A stretch of DNA of 64,000 nucleotides from Clostridium sp. BSD9I1 (lineage in GTDB: Bacteria > Bacillota > Clostridia > Clostridiales > Clostridiaceae). Positions within the stretch are counted from its first letter, which is position 1. Every line of letters starts with the position of its first letter. Positions 53,837 to 63,645 of the stretch are shown here, piece after piece. Where the stretch lies: positions 124,001 to 188,000 of the forward strand of contig NZ_FYAM01000004.1 of the NCBI RefSeq assembly GCF_900185645.1, given 5' to 3'. A program made the translations under genes and the position numbers. A model generated the notes under the pieces. It ran no database searches. It worked only from the letters and a program-made list of their open reading frames with translations, and had not been told where the DNA came from.

Positions 53837-54931
53837 ATGAACAAGAAAAGAATAGTTTCATTATTAGCAGCAACAATAATGACAATGTCATTGCTTGCAG
53901 GCTGCGGCGGTGGGGAAAAGAAACCTGCAGATCAAGGTGGCACAAAACCTGCAGCAACTGCATTAAAAGTAGGGTTAGTTACTGATCAAGGTGGTATTAA
54001 TGATGGTTCCTTTAACCAATCTGCACATGAAGGTATAACTAGAGCGACTAAAGATCTTGGCATTGAGCAAATTCCAGCAGTAGAATCTAAGCAGCAAGAT
54101 GCTTACGAACCAAATTTAAGAACTATGGCTGGAGCAGCTGATTTAACAGTTGGATGTGGATTTATGATGAGTCAGGCTATGGCAAATGTTTCAAAGCAGT
54201 TAACAGATAAGAAGTTTGTTGTAGTTGACGCTGTAGTTGATAGCCCAAATACCTTATCAATAACATTTAAAGAAGAAGAAGGTTCTTTCCTTGCAGGAGT
54301 ATTAGCAGGAAAAATGACTAAAACTAATAAAGTAGGATTTATAGGTGGAAAAGAAGGAGAAGTTATAAATAGATTTGAATCTGGATTTATAGCTGGTGTT
54401 ATGTCTGTTAATCCAGAAGCAGGAAAACTTTTAATGCCTGTAAATGCTAAAACTCCAGGTAAAAATGTTAAATATGTTGATTCCTTTGACGATCAACAAA
54501 AGGGAGTAGAAGCAGCTAAAATGTTATATAACAGTGGATGTGACATAGTATTCCATGCAGCAGGTGGAGTAGGTCTTGGACTTTTCAAGGCTGCTAAGGA
54601 AATGAATAAATGGGCTATAGGTGTTGACTCTGACCAAGCAGCAGCACTTCCAGATTATAAAGATGTTATAGCATTTTCAATGGAAAAAAAGGTTGGAGAA
54701 TCAGTTTATGATGCTATAAAAGACCTTAAAGGTGGAAGTTTCCAAGGAGGACAGCATAAGGTTCTTGGAATAAAAGAAGATAGAGTTGGAATAGCTCCTA
54801 CGGTTAATGAAAAGGTTTCTAAGGAATATATAGAGCTAGCTAATAAATACAAAGAAGCTATAAAAGAAGGAAAGTTTAAAGTTCCAGGTACAAGAGATGA
54901 GCTTAAAGATTTTAAAGCTCCACAGCTATAA
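53837..54931 (+). CDS. BMP-family nucleoside-binding lipoprotein
   Basis: 364 residues with a lipoprotein signal (SLLAATIMTMSLLAGCGGG), then the BMP/PnrA fold: VGLVTDQGGINDGSFNQSAH, GCGFMMSQAMANV, FKEEEGSFLAGVLAGKM, FIGGKEGEVINRFESGFIAG, FHAAGGVGLGLFKAAKE and IGVDSDQAAA. It captures nucleosides outside the membrane for the ABC importer encoded next. AGGAGGG ribosome site. An intergenic hairpin after it probably gives it higher expression than the membrane subunits. Confidence 0.95.
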   Translation: MNKKRIVSLLAATIMTMSLLAGCGGGEKKPADQGGTKPAATALKVGLVTDQGGINDGSFNQSAHEGITRATKDLGIEQIPAVESKQQDAYEPNLRTMAGAADLTVGCGFMMSQAMANVSKQLTDKKFVVVDAVVDSPNTLSITFKEEEGSFLAGVLAGKMTKTNKVGFIGGKEGEVINRFESGFIAGVMSVNPEAGKLLMPVNAKTPGKNVKYVDSFDDQQKGVEAAKMLYNSGCDIVFHAAGGVGLGLFKAAKEMNKWAIGVDSDQAAALPDYKDVIAFSMEKKVGESVYDAIKDLKGGSFQGGQHKVLGIKEDRVGIAPTVNEKVSKEYIELANKYKEAIKEGKFKVPGTRDELKDFKAPQL

Positions 54932-54937
54932 TAGTTT

Positions 54938-54968
54938 GGCTAGGTGCTTATGCATCTAGCCTTTTGTA
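54938..54968 (+). terminator. Attenuating hairpin between the binding-protein gene and the ABC ATPase gene
   Basis: GGCTAGGTGC/TGCATCTAGCC with a short loop, followed by TTTTGTAT. Confidence 0.75.
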
Positions 54969-55012
54969 TAATTATTTGGGACTTAAACTTCATTGCAGAA
55001 AGGAGGATTCAG

Positions 55013-56557
55013 ATGCAAAAAGTTGTGGAAATGAAAAGTATAACCAAGGTATTTCCAGGAACTATAGCTAATGATAATGTGGATTTTGAACTGAAAAAGG
55101 GAGAGATACATGTTCTTCTTGGTGAAAATGGAGCTGGAAAAACTACTTTAATGAACATTTTATACGGATTGTATCAGCCAGAAACAGGTGAGATATATGT
55201 AAATGAAAATAAGGTAAGTATTAAAAATCCTAAGGATGCAATTAAGCTAGGAATAGGAATGGTACATCAACATTTTATGTTGGTGCATAATTTCACAGTA
55301 GCTGAAAATATGGTTTTAGGGCAAGAACCTAGAAAGGGAATGTATCACATAGATATTAAAAAGGCAGAAAACGATACCAAAGAACTTGCAGAGAAGTATG
55401 GATTTAATATTGATCCTAAATCTGTAATTGAAGACATGACTGTAGGGCAGCAACAAAAGGTTGAGATACTAAAGTCATTATATAGAGGTGCGGAAATACT
55501 TATACTTGATGAACCAACAGCTGTTTTAACTCCACAGGAAATAATAGAACTTGGATCAATACTTAAAAATTTAACAAAAGAGGGGAAGTCAATAATACTT
55601 ATAACTCATAAATTAAAGGAAGTTATGAGTATGAGTAATAGGGTGACTATAATAAGAAGGGGAAAATATATAAATACTGTTAATACTGGAGAAACCAATA
55701 TAGATGAGCTGGCAGAAATGATGGTAGGTAGAAAGGTCAATCTTACAGTAAATAAAGAACTATCAAAGCCAGGAGAAGCTATATTAAAGATAGAAAATTT
55801 AAAAGCATTAGATCATAGAAAACTTCCTGCGTTAAAGGGTATAACTTTGGAAGTGAAGTCTGGTGAAATACTAGGAATTGCAGGAGTAGACGGCAATGGA
55901 CAAAAGGAACTTGTAGAATCTATAGTGGGACTCATAAAACCAATAGAGGGTAAAGTGTATTTAAAGGGTAATGATATAACAGGAAAACCAACTAAAGACA
56001 TAACAGATGCAGGAGTTGGCCATATACCTGAAGATAGACATAAAAGAGGATTAGTTTTAAAATATTCACTTCTTGAGAACTCTGTACTAGGTATACATCA
56101 TAAGAAACCTTTTTCCAATGGAATAATGATGAATTACCATAAAATACGAGAACATGTAAAAAAACTTATAGATGAATTTGACGTGAGAACTCCAAATGAA
56201 GATGTATTAGCTTCATCTTTATCGGGAGGAAATCAACAAAAGCTAATTGTAGCAAGAGAAATTGAAAAGGACCCAGAACTTGTAATTGCAGTTCAACCAA
56301 CTCGTGGCCTTGATGTAGGTGCAATTGAGTATATACATAAAAGATTGGTACAAGAAAGAGATAAGGGAAGGGCAGTACTGTTGGTATCTTTAGAATTAGA
56401 TGAAGTTATGTCTCTCTCAGATAGAATAGCAGTTATATATGATGGGGAAATAGTGGATATATTAAATGTTAAGGATGCAACAGATCAAAAACTTGGCATA
56501 TTAATGGCAGGTGGAACTTTAAAAAAGGATACGCAGGGAGGTAAAATAAATGGCTAA
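55013..56557 (+). CDS. Nucleoside ABC transporter ATP-binding protein (two ABC cassettes)
   Basis: 514 residues from the ATG at 55013, with AAAGGAGG upstream; an upstream in-frame start at 54944 lies in the attenuator and is rejected. Cassette 1: Walker A GENGAGKTTLMNILYG, signature MTVGQQQKVEILK, Walker B LILDEPTAVLTP. Cassette 2: VDGNGQKELVESIVG (degenerate Walker A), signature LSGGNQQKLIVAREI, and VIAVQPTRGLDVGA. This asymmetric pair is typical of sugar/nucleoside importers (NupO/YufO). Overlaps the next permease gene by eight bases. Confidence 0.95.
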   Translation: MQKVVEMKSITKVFPGTIANDNVDFELKKGEIHVLLGENGAGKTTLMNILYGLYQPETGEIYVNENKVSIKNPKDAIKLGIGMVHQHFMLVHNFTVAENMVLGQEPRKGMYHIDIKKAENDTKELAEKYGFNIDPKSVIEDMTVGQQQKVEILKSLYRGAEILILDEPTAVLTPQEIIELGSILKNLTKEGKSIILITHKLKEVMSMSNRVTIIRRGKYINTVNTGETNIDELAEMMVGRKVNLTVNKELSKPGEAILKIENLKALDHRKLPALKGITLEVKSGEILGIAGVDGNGQKELVESIVGLIKPIEGKVYLKGNDITGKPTKDITDAGVGHIPEDRHKRGLVLKYSLLENSVLGIHHKKPFSNGIMMNYHKIREHVKKLIDEFDVRTPNEDVLASSLSGGNQQKLIVAREIEKDPELVIAVQPTRGLDVGAIEYIHKRLVQERDKGRAVLLVSLELDEVMSLSDRIAVIYDGEIVDILNVKDATDQKLGILMAGGTLKKDTQGGKING

Positions 56558-57635
56558 AGATAATACAAAAACTATAACCGTTTTAAATTCAGTAAGAAAT
56601 TTATCAGTATCCTTTTTATCTATATTGCTAGCTCTTATTATATCTGTGTTCTTTGTAATGTGGGCTAAAGGATTTGGTTTTTTAGATTCGTCACAGTTAC
56701 TATTTACTTCCATTTGGAAGGGAAGTTTTGGATCAAAAATAAATTTAATAGAAACCTTTGTGTTTACAACACCGTTAATATTTACAGGGCTTGCTCACGC
56801 TGTGGCATTTAAAACGGGACTTTTTAACATAGGTGTTGAAGGGCAATTTATTATAGGAATGATTACAGCAGCAATAATAGGATTAATTCCTGGAATACCA
56901 TCAGCTATACATGTAATAATGATACTTATAGCGGGAATGGCTGGTGGAGCATTGTGGGCAGGAATTCCAGGATATTTAAAAGCAAAAATAGGAACCAATG
57001 AAGTTGTAAATACTATTATGATGAATTTTATTGCTATGCACTTTACAAACTATTTAACCATGGGACCTTTCCATAAGCAGGGTTCTGCAAGTACAGAACT
57101 TATTCAAAAATCAGCAGAACTATTTAGGTTTTTAGGACCCAATAATAGATTAAGTATAGGAATATTTATAGGAGTAATATTTGCAGTTTTAGTTTATATA
57201 TTGTTTTGGAAAACTACTATAGGGTATGAAATAAGAGCAGTAGGGTTAAGTCCAACTTCTGCAGAATATGGTGGAATAAGTATAAAGAAAAATATAATAC
57301 TTTCAATGGTAATTTCAGGAGCAATAGCAGGTATTGGTGGAGCGATACATGTAATGGGAGTACAACATCAATCCGTTCAATTATTTGGATTTCCTAACTT
57401 TGGATTTGATGGTATAGCGGTAGCTCTAGTTGCTAAAAGCAACCCTATAGGTGTACTTTTCTCTGCAGTATTATTTGCAGCGCTAAACTACAGCTCAGCA
57501 ACTCTTATGTTATTTGGTATACCAAAAACAATTTCATACTTAATTCAAGGTATAATAGTACTCTTCATTGCTGGAGAATATATATTTAAACTTATATCAC
57601 AGAGAAGAAAAAAGGGGGCTTTGACAAATGGATAG
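56550..57635 (+). CDS. Nucleoside ABC transporter permease 1
   Basis: 361 residues, about nine or ten membrane helices. Family signature HAVAFKTGLFNIGVEGQFII and the EAA-like loop GYEIRAVGLSPTSAEYGGIS. It resembles YufP/NupP of B. subtilis. Overlaps both neighbours by eight bases, indicating translational coupling. Substrate inferred from the BMP-type binding protein. Confidence 0.94.
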   Translation: MAKDNTKTITVLNSVRNLSVSFLSILLALIISVFFVMWAKGFGFLDSSQLLFTSIWKGSFGSKINLIETFVFTTPLIFTGLAHAVAFKTGLFNIGVEGQFIIGMITAAIIGLIPGIPSAIHVIMILIAGMAGGALWAGIPGYLKAKIGTNEVVNTIMMNFIAMHFTNYLTMGPFHKQGSASTELIQKSAELFRFLGPNNRLSIGIFIGVIFAVLVYILFWKTTIGYEIRAVGLSPTSAEYGGISIKKNIILSMVISGAIAGIGGAIHVMGVQHQSVQLFGFPNFGFDGIAVALVAKSNPIGVLFSAVLFAALNYSSATLMLFGIPKTISYLIQGIIVLFIAGEYIFKLISQRRKKGALTNG

Positions 57636-58563
57636 TGGAGTATATATAGCTATAACAGGAATAATCGCCGCAACGTTAAGACTTTCAACACCTCTTATAT
57701 TTGCAGCCCTTGGTGGAGTTTTTTCAGAAAAAGCTGGAGTTGTAAATATAGCACTAGAAGGGATAATGACAACGGGTGCTTTCTTTGCAGTATATGGTTC
57801 ATTTGTTACAGGCAGCCCTTGGATGGGTCTTATATTTGCTATGATTGCAGGAGCGGCTATGGCAGCTATACATGCATATTTAAGTATTCACTTAAAGGCA
57901 GAACAAGTTGTATCTGGTGTTGCTATAAATATATTTGCAGGTGCTTTGACGAGTTTTTTAATTGTTAAGTTTTTTAAGACTGGTTCTCAAACAAGTGTTG
58001 TAAAATCGATTCCATATCCATCAGAAATGATGGGGAAGGTTCCCTTCATTGGATCAATATTAAAAGAGTTAAATTGGTTTGTATTCATAGCATTTATATT
58101 AGTATTCGTATCTCATTATGTAATATATAAAACTCCGTTAGGACTTAGAATACGATCTGTAGGAGAACATCCAAAGGCTGCAGATACCTTGGGTGTAAGT
58201 GTATATGGAATAAGATATTTTTGTGTAATACTTTCGGGAGTCCTTGGAGGATTAGGAGGAGCTACTCTGTCCATAGGAATAATGAACTTATACAGAGAAA
58301 ATATGGTAAGTGGGAGAGGGTTTATTGCCCTAGCAGCCATGATATTTGGTAACTGGAAGCCTATAAATGCTATGTGGGCATCAATGTTATTTGCTTTTGC
58401 AGAAACATTTCAGTTATTTGCAAAGGGATTTGGATGGACTCTTCCTGGGGAAGTGTACGCAGCATTTCCTTATATACTTACAATGCTCGCTCTTGCTGGT
58501 TTTGTTGGAAAGACTCAAGCACCAGCAGCAGATGGTGTTCCTTATGAAAAGGGTCAAAGATAG
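57628..58563 (+). CDS. Nucleoside ABC transporter permease 2
   Basis: 311 residues, about eight membrane helices. SEKAGVVNIALEGIMTTGAF and LGLRIRSVGEHPKAADTLGV are the hallmark permease blocks; it resembles YufQ/NupQ. It forms the heterodimeric membrane channel with permease 1. Overlaps the previous gene by eight bases and ends the operon at a strong terminator. Confidence 0.94.
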   Translation: MDSGVYIAITGIIAATLRLSTPLIFAALGGVFSEKAGVVNIALEGIMTTGAFFAVYGSFVTGSPWMGLIFAMIAGAAMAAIHAYLSIHLKAEQVVSGVAINIFAGALTSFLIVKFFKTGSQTSVVKSIPYPSEMMGKVPFIGSILKELNWFVFIAFILVFVSHYVIYKTPLGLRIRSVGEHPKAADTLGVSVYGIRYFCVILSGVLGGLGGATLSIGIMNLYRENMVSGRGFIALAAMIFGNWKPINAMWASMLFAFAETFQLFAKGFGWTLPGEVYAAFPYILTMLALAGFVGKTQAPAADGVPYEKGQR

Positions 58564-58601
58564 TTACAATTAATACTGAGCATTAATATATGATACTTAC
58601 T

Positions 58602-58631
58602 AAAAAAAGTCCGCAATGCGGATTTTTTTTT
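58602..58631 (+). terminator. Terminator of the nucleoside importer operon
   Basis: AGTCCGC/GCGGATT hairpin flanked by an A run and nine T. Confidence 0.92.
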
Positions 58632-58738
58632 AATTGAAAATTGAAAATTATTCGAAATTTTGGCATGGATTTTGCGTATAACTCTGTAATTGAATTCATA
58701 TAAATGTTATAATAAAAACTATGAGGGGTGTGTTATAT

Positions 58739-60091
58739 ATGAATTTAGATTTTGGGTTATCTATGCATCAAGAGCAAAAGTTAATAATGACACAACAAAT
58801 GCAGATGTCTATTAAAATACTTCAATTATCTTCCTTTGAGCTTCAGGAATATATTGAAAAGGAAATTCAAGAAAATCCATTGCTAGAAGCTAAATATGAT
58901 AAAAAAGAGGACAAGTTAAATTATAAGGAGATAATAAAGTATTTAGAATTTGATGATTATACTCATAATAACTATGTAAAGGGTGACGATGAAGAGGTTT
59001 CACCATTTAATTTTATTTCTAATAAAAAGTCTTTAAAAGAATATCTAAAAGAACAAATTGCTGATTTTGATGAAAAGGATTGCATAAAACATATATGTAA
59101 TTATATAATAGAGAATATTGATTCTAAGGGATATTTAGGAGTAAGTATAGAAGATATATCTAAAGAAATACATATACCATTAAATGTTGCAGAAAGGGCG
59201 TTAGTGATAGTTCAAAGCTTAGAGCCTTATGGGGTTGGAGCAAGAGATCTAAAGGAATGCTTAAAAATACAACTTTATCAAAGGAAAATGGAAAATTATA
59301 AATTGCTTCAGATTATAGATAATCACCTAGAAGATATTGCTGAAAATAGATATAATATTATAGGAAAAAGCTTAAATATTACTCCTATGGAAGCACAAAG
59401 GTATGGAGATATCATAAAAAAACTTCAGCCTAAACCATCTAGTGGGTTTTATACTGGTGAAGAAGTAAATTATATTATTCCTGATGCATATATAAAAAAA
59501 ATTGGTGAAAAGTATTATATCATAATGAATGATGATTTAGTTCCAAAGCTTATGATAAATAATCTTTATAAAGGGATAATAAATAAAAATGAGGATAAGA
59601 GCGCAGTTGAATATGTTAAAAGTAGGCTGGATAGTGCTGCTTTTTTGATAAAAAGTATAGAAAATAGGAAAAGTACAATATATAGGGTTCTTGAGAGCAT
59701 ACTTGAAATACAAAAGGAGTATTTTGATTATGGTGAAAGGTATTTGAAACCCATGACTCTGAAAGAAATCGCAGATAACTTAAATATGCATGAGTCAACA
59801 ATAAGTAGGGCCATAAGGGATAAATATATTCATACAAGTAAGGGAACTATAAAGATAAAGAGCTTATTCACAACATCTATACAAGGAAACAATAGTGATA
59901 ATATGTCTTCTATTAATGTGAAAAAGTTAATTTCTAATTTAATAGATAAAGAAGATAAAAAAAATCCATTATCTGATCAATATATTTCAGATGAGCTAAA
60001 GAAGGTTAATGTGAATATTTCAAGACGAACCGTGACAAAATACAGAGAAGAAATGAGAATAAAATCTTCAAAGGGAAGAAAAAGATTTTAA
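58739..60091 (+). CDS. sigL: RNA polymerase sigma-54 factor
   Basis: 450 residues from the ATG at 58739, with AGGGGTG upstream; ATG 58721 lies before that site. Region I is Gln-rich (QEQKLIMTQQMQMSIKILQL, IQENPLLEAK), followed by the core-binding domain, the helix-turn-helix MTLKEIADNLNMHESTISRA and a C-terminal RpoN box (SRRTVTKYREEM). It directs transcription from -24/-12 promoters with an enhancer-binding ATPase, none of which is encoded in the window. TATAAT at 58708-58713 is a likely -10 box. Located directly before cggR, as in other clostridia. Confidence 0.95.
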   Translation: MNLDFGLSMHQEQKLIMTQQMQMSIKILQLSSFELQEYIEKEIQENPLLEAKYDKKEDKLNYKEIIKYLEFDDYTHNNYVKGDDEEVSPFNFISNKKSLKEYLKEQIADFDEKDCIKHICNYIIENIDSKGYLGVSIEDISKEIHIPLNVAERALVIVQSLEPYGVGARDLKECLKIQLYQRKMENYKLLQIIDNHLEDIAENRYNIIGKSLNITPMEAQRYGDIIKKLQPKPSSGFYTGEEVNYIIPDAYIKKIGEKYYIIMNDDLVPKLMINNLYKGIINKNEDKSAVEYVKSRLDSAAFLIKSIENRKSTIYRVLESILEIQKEYFDYGERYLKPMTLKEIADNLNMHESTISRAIRDKYIHTSKGTIKIKSLFTTSIQGNNSDNMSSINVKKLISNLIDKEDKKNPLSDQYISDELKKVNVNISRRTVTKYREEMRIKSSKGRKRF

Positions 60092-60102
60092 AAAAATTTT
60101 TT

Positions 60103-60138
60103 ATAGCTCTTGGAAAGCGGTTCCAAATGAGCTATAAT
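60103..60138 (+). promoter_or_regulatory. Promoter (and overlapping palindrome) of the cggR-gap-pgk-tpiA operon
   Basis: TTGGAA (60110-60115), 17-base spacer, TATAAT (60133-60138). The palindrome TAGCTC-TTGGAA ... TTCCAA-GAGCTA overlaps the -35 region and may also terminate sigL transcription. Confidence 0.75.
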
Positions 60139-60143
60139 ATTAG

Positions 60144-60179
60144 TGGGGCAATAATGATATGCCCGGGACAATAAATGAC
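60144..60179 (+). promoter_or_regulatory. Probable tandem CggR operator
   Basis: CGGGAC-AATAAA-TGAC (60164-60179) closely matches the CGGGAC-N6-TGTC half-operator known for B. subtilis CggR. A related copy, GGGGC-AATAA-TGAT, lies at 60145-60158, giving a tandem arrangement just downstream of the -10 box. Confidence 0.75.
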
Positions 60180-60195
60180 CAGAGGGGTGTTGTGC

Positions 60196-61233
60196 TTGGA
60201 GGAAATATTAAAGTTACAACAGAAGATAGTGCCTGAGATGCTAGAAGTTATGGAAAAGAGATACTCCATATTGCGAGATATATACTATAATCAGCCTATT
60301 GGAAGAAGAATGCTTTCAAAAAACTTAGAGTTTAGTGAAAGAATAGTTAGAACAGAAGTAAACTTTTTAAAAGAGCAAAACTTTATAGAAATTACAACTC
60401 CAGGTATGATGATTACTGAAGAAGGAGAATATATAATAGAAAAGCTAAAGCACTTCATTTATGATATAAAAGGACTTGCTGATTTAGAAAGCAAACTTAA
60501 AGAAAAATTAAAATTAATCAGCATTACTATAGTTCCTGGGAACTCAGATGAAGATGAAAATATTCTAAGGGAAATGGGAAAGGCTGCAGCAAGTTATATA
60601 AGAAATCTTTTCGAGGAAGATACTATACTGGCACTAACTGGTGGAAGTAGTATAAAAGAAGTAGTAGATAATATGCCAAAGTTTAATGCTCCAACTAATA
60701 TGATGGTAGTTCCTGCCAGAGGTGGGATGGGAAGAACATTAGAAACTCAAGCAAATACACTGGTTTCTAATCTTGCTAATAAAATAAATGCAAATTACAA
60801 GCTACTTCATGTTCCAGATAATTTAAGTGCGGAAGCTATAACTGCTATGTTTAAAGAAAAAGGAATAAAAGATGTGCTAGATATTATATATAATGCAAAT
60901 ATACTTATTTATGGAATTGGAAAAGCAGAAGAAATGGCAAAGAGAAGAGGCTTAAGCTGTAAGGAAATTGAAATACTTAGGAAAAAGGAAGCTGTAGGAG
61001 AAGCCTTTGGATACTATTTTAATAAAATAGGAGAAGAAGTTTACTCTACGCCTACTATGGGCCTCAAAGATGAACATATAGAAAGTATAAAGTATCTTAT
61101 AGCTGTGGCAGGAGGTACATCTAAGGCAGAAGCTATAATTGCAACTCTTACAAATAAACCTAGAGGAGTTCTAATTACTGATGAAGGCGCAGCAAGAAAG
61201 ATTTTAAATATAATTAACAATTTTTCATTGTAA
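60196..61233 (+). CDS. cggR: Central glycolytic genes regulator CggR (SorC family)
   Basis: 345 residues from the TTG at 60196, eight bases after AGAGGGG; an in-frame ATG at 60175 overlaps the operator. N-terminal winged helix-turn-helix (PIGRRMLSKNLEFSERIVRT) and C-terminal sugar-binding domain (LALTGGSSIKEVVDNMP; VVPARGGMGRTLETQANTLV; YGIGKAEEMAKRR; LIAVAGGTSKAEAIIA). Fructose-1,6-bisphosphate relieves repression in B. subtilis. It is the first gene of the operon with gap, pgk and tpiA, so it probably represses its own transcript. Confidence 0.95.
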   Translation: MEEILKLQQKIVPEMLEVMEKRYSILRDIYYNQPIGRRMLSKNLEFSERIVRTEVNFLKEQNFIEITTPGMMITEEGEYIIEKLKHFIYDIKGLADLESKLKEKLKLISITIVPGNSDEDENILREMGKAAASYIRNLFEEDTILALTGGSSIKEVVDNMPKFNAPTNMMVVPARGGMGRTLETQANTLVSNLANKINANYKLLHVPDNLSAEAITAMFKEKGIKDVLDIIYNANILIYGIGKAEEMAKRRGLSCKEIEILRKKEAVGEAFGYYFNKIGEEVYSTPTMGLKDEHIESIKYLIAVAGGTSKAEAIIATLTNKPRGVLITDEGAARKILNIINNFSL

Positions 61234-62331
<1,098 letters not shown>

Positions 62332-62363
62332 TTTTAAATTATAGCTAAACAATAAACTAAAGG

Positions 62364-62407
62364 AGGGTTTTGATTGTAGTTATGGCTATAAGGCAAAACC
62401 CTTTTTA
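62364..62407 (+). terminator. Hairpin with T tract between gap and pgk
   Basis: AGGGTTTTG (62364-62372) / CAAAACCCT (62394-62402), then TTTT. Likely a partial terminator or mRNA stabiliser raising gap relative to pgk-tpiA. Confidence 0.7.
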
Positions 62408-62429
62408 ATGTAAGGAAAGGATGATAACT

Positions 62430-63626
62430 ATGGCATTTGATAAAAAAACTATTGAAGATATAGATGTTAAAGGAAAAAGAGTCCTTGTAAGATGTGATTT
62501 TAATGTTCCTATAAAGGATGGAAATATAACTGATGAGAATAGGCTTTTAGGAGCGCTTCCAACTATTCAATATCTTATGAATAATGGTGCAAAAGTAATA
62601 CTTTGTTCACATATGGGTAAGCCTAAGGGAGAAGTTAAAAAGGAATTATCTTTAGAACCTGTAGCTAAAAGATTATCAGAGCTTTTAAACAATCAAGTAA
62701 AATTTGCGGCAGATGATACTGTAGTAGGAGAAAATGCTAAAAGGGCAGTAAGCGAAATGAAGGATGGGGAAATAGTCCTTCTTGAAAATACAAGATTTAG
62801 AAAAGAAGAAACTAAAAATGAAGAAGGTTTTTCAAGAGAATTAGCTTCACTAGCAGACGTATTCGTAAATGATGCCTTTGGAACAGCTCATAGAGCGCAC
62901 TGTTCTACAGTAGGAGTTACTGAATTTGTACAGGTATCTGTATGTGGATATTTAATCCAAAAGGAGTTAAAGTTTTTAGGAGACACGGTGGAAAGTCCAG
63001 AAAGACCATTTGTTGCGATACTAGGAGGGGCAAAGGTTTCAGATAAGATAAATGTTATAAATAACCTTTTAGATAAAGTAGATACTTTAATAATTGGTGG
63101 AGGTATGGCGTATACTTTCTTAAAAGCACAGGGATATACAATAGGAAATTCCTTAGTAGAGGAAGATAAACTGGAGTATTCTAAAGAGATGGTTGAAAAG
63201 GCCAAGGAAAAGGGTGTAAAGTTTATGCTTCCTGTGGATCATGTAATAGCAGCAAAATTTGATGCTTCAGCAGAGCCTGTAACTACAGAAAATGAAGATA
63301 TCAAAGAAGGACATATGGGATTGGATATTGGACCAAAGACAGCTAAGATGTATGCTGATGAAATAAAATCTTCAAAGACTGTTATTTGGAATGGACCTAT
63401 GGGAGTATTTGAATTTGAAAACTTTGCTAAGGGTACCTTAGAAGTTGCAAAGGCTATGGCAAATTCCAATGCAGTTACTGTAATTGGTGGAGGAGATAGT
63501 GCAGCTGCAGTTAATCAATTAGGCTTTGGAAATGAAATGACTCATATATCAACTGGAGGGGGAGCATCTCTTGAATTCTTAGAAGGAAAAGAGCTTCCAG
63601 GAATAACAGCATTGAGCAATAAGTAA
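62430..63626 (+). CDS. pgk: Phosphoglycerate kinase
   Basis: 398 residues from the ATG at 62430; ATG 62421 is in frame nine bases earlier. [84 protein letters not shown] and the nucleotide loop [17 protein letters not shown] are all present. It converts 1,3-bisphosphoglycerate and ADP to 3-phosphoglycerate and ATP. Followed 19 bases later by tpiA. Confidence 0.98.
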   Translation: MAFDKKTIEDIDVKGKRVLVRCDFNVPIKDGNITDENRLLGALPTIQYLMNNGAKVILCSHMGKPKGEVKKELSLEPVAKRLSELLNNQVKFAADDTVVGENAKRAVSEMKDGEIVLLENTRFRKEETKNEEGFSRELASLADVFVNDAFGTAHRAHCSTVGVTEFVQVSVCGYLIQKELKFLGDTVESPERPFVAILGGAKVSDKINVINNLLDKVDTLIIGGGMAYTFLKAQGYTIGNSLVEEDKLEYSKEMVEKAKEKGVKFMLPVDHVIAAKFDASAEPVTTENEDIKEGHMGLDIGPKTAKMYADEIKSSKTVIWNGPMGVFEFENFAKGTLEVAKAMANSNAVTVIGGGDSAAAVNQLGFGNEMTHISTGGGASLEFLEGKELPGITALSNK

Positions 63627-63645
63627 TTAGAAAGTGGTGAAATCA

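Noticed and set aside
54944..55012. N-terminal extension of the ABC ATP-binding protein
   Set aside because: It would start inside the attenuator hairpin without a ribosome site; the ATG at 55013 has AAAGGAGG and gives a standard N-terminus.
58367..58573. Short plus-strand ORF inside permease 2
   Set aside because: Out-of-frame shadow of a clear permease, without family similarity.
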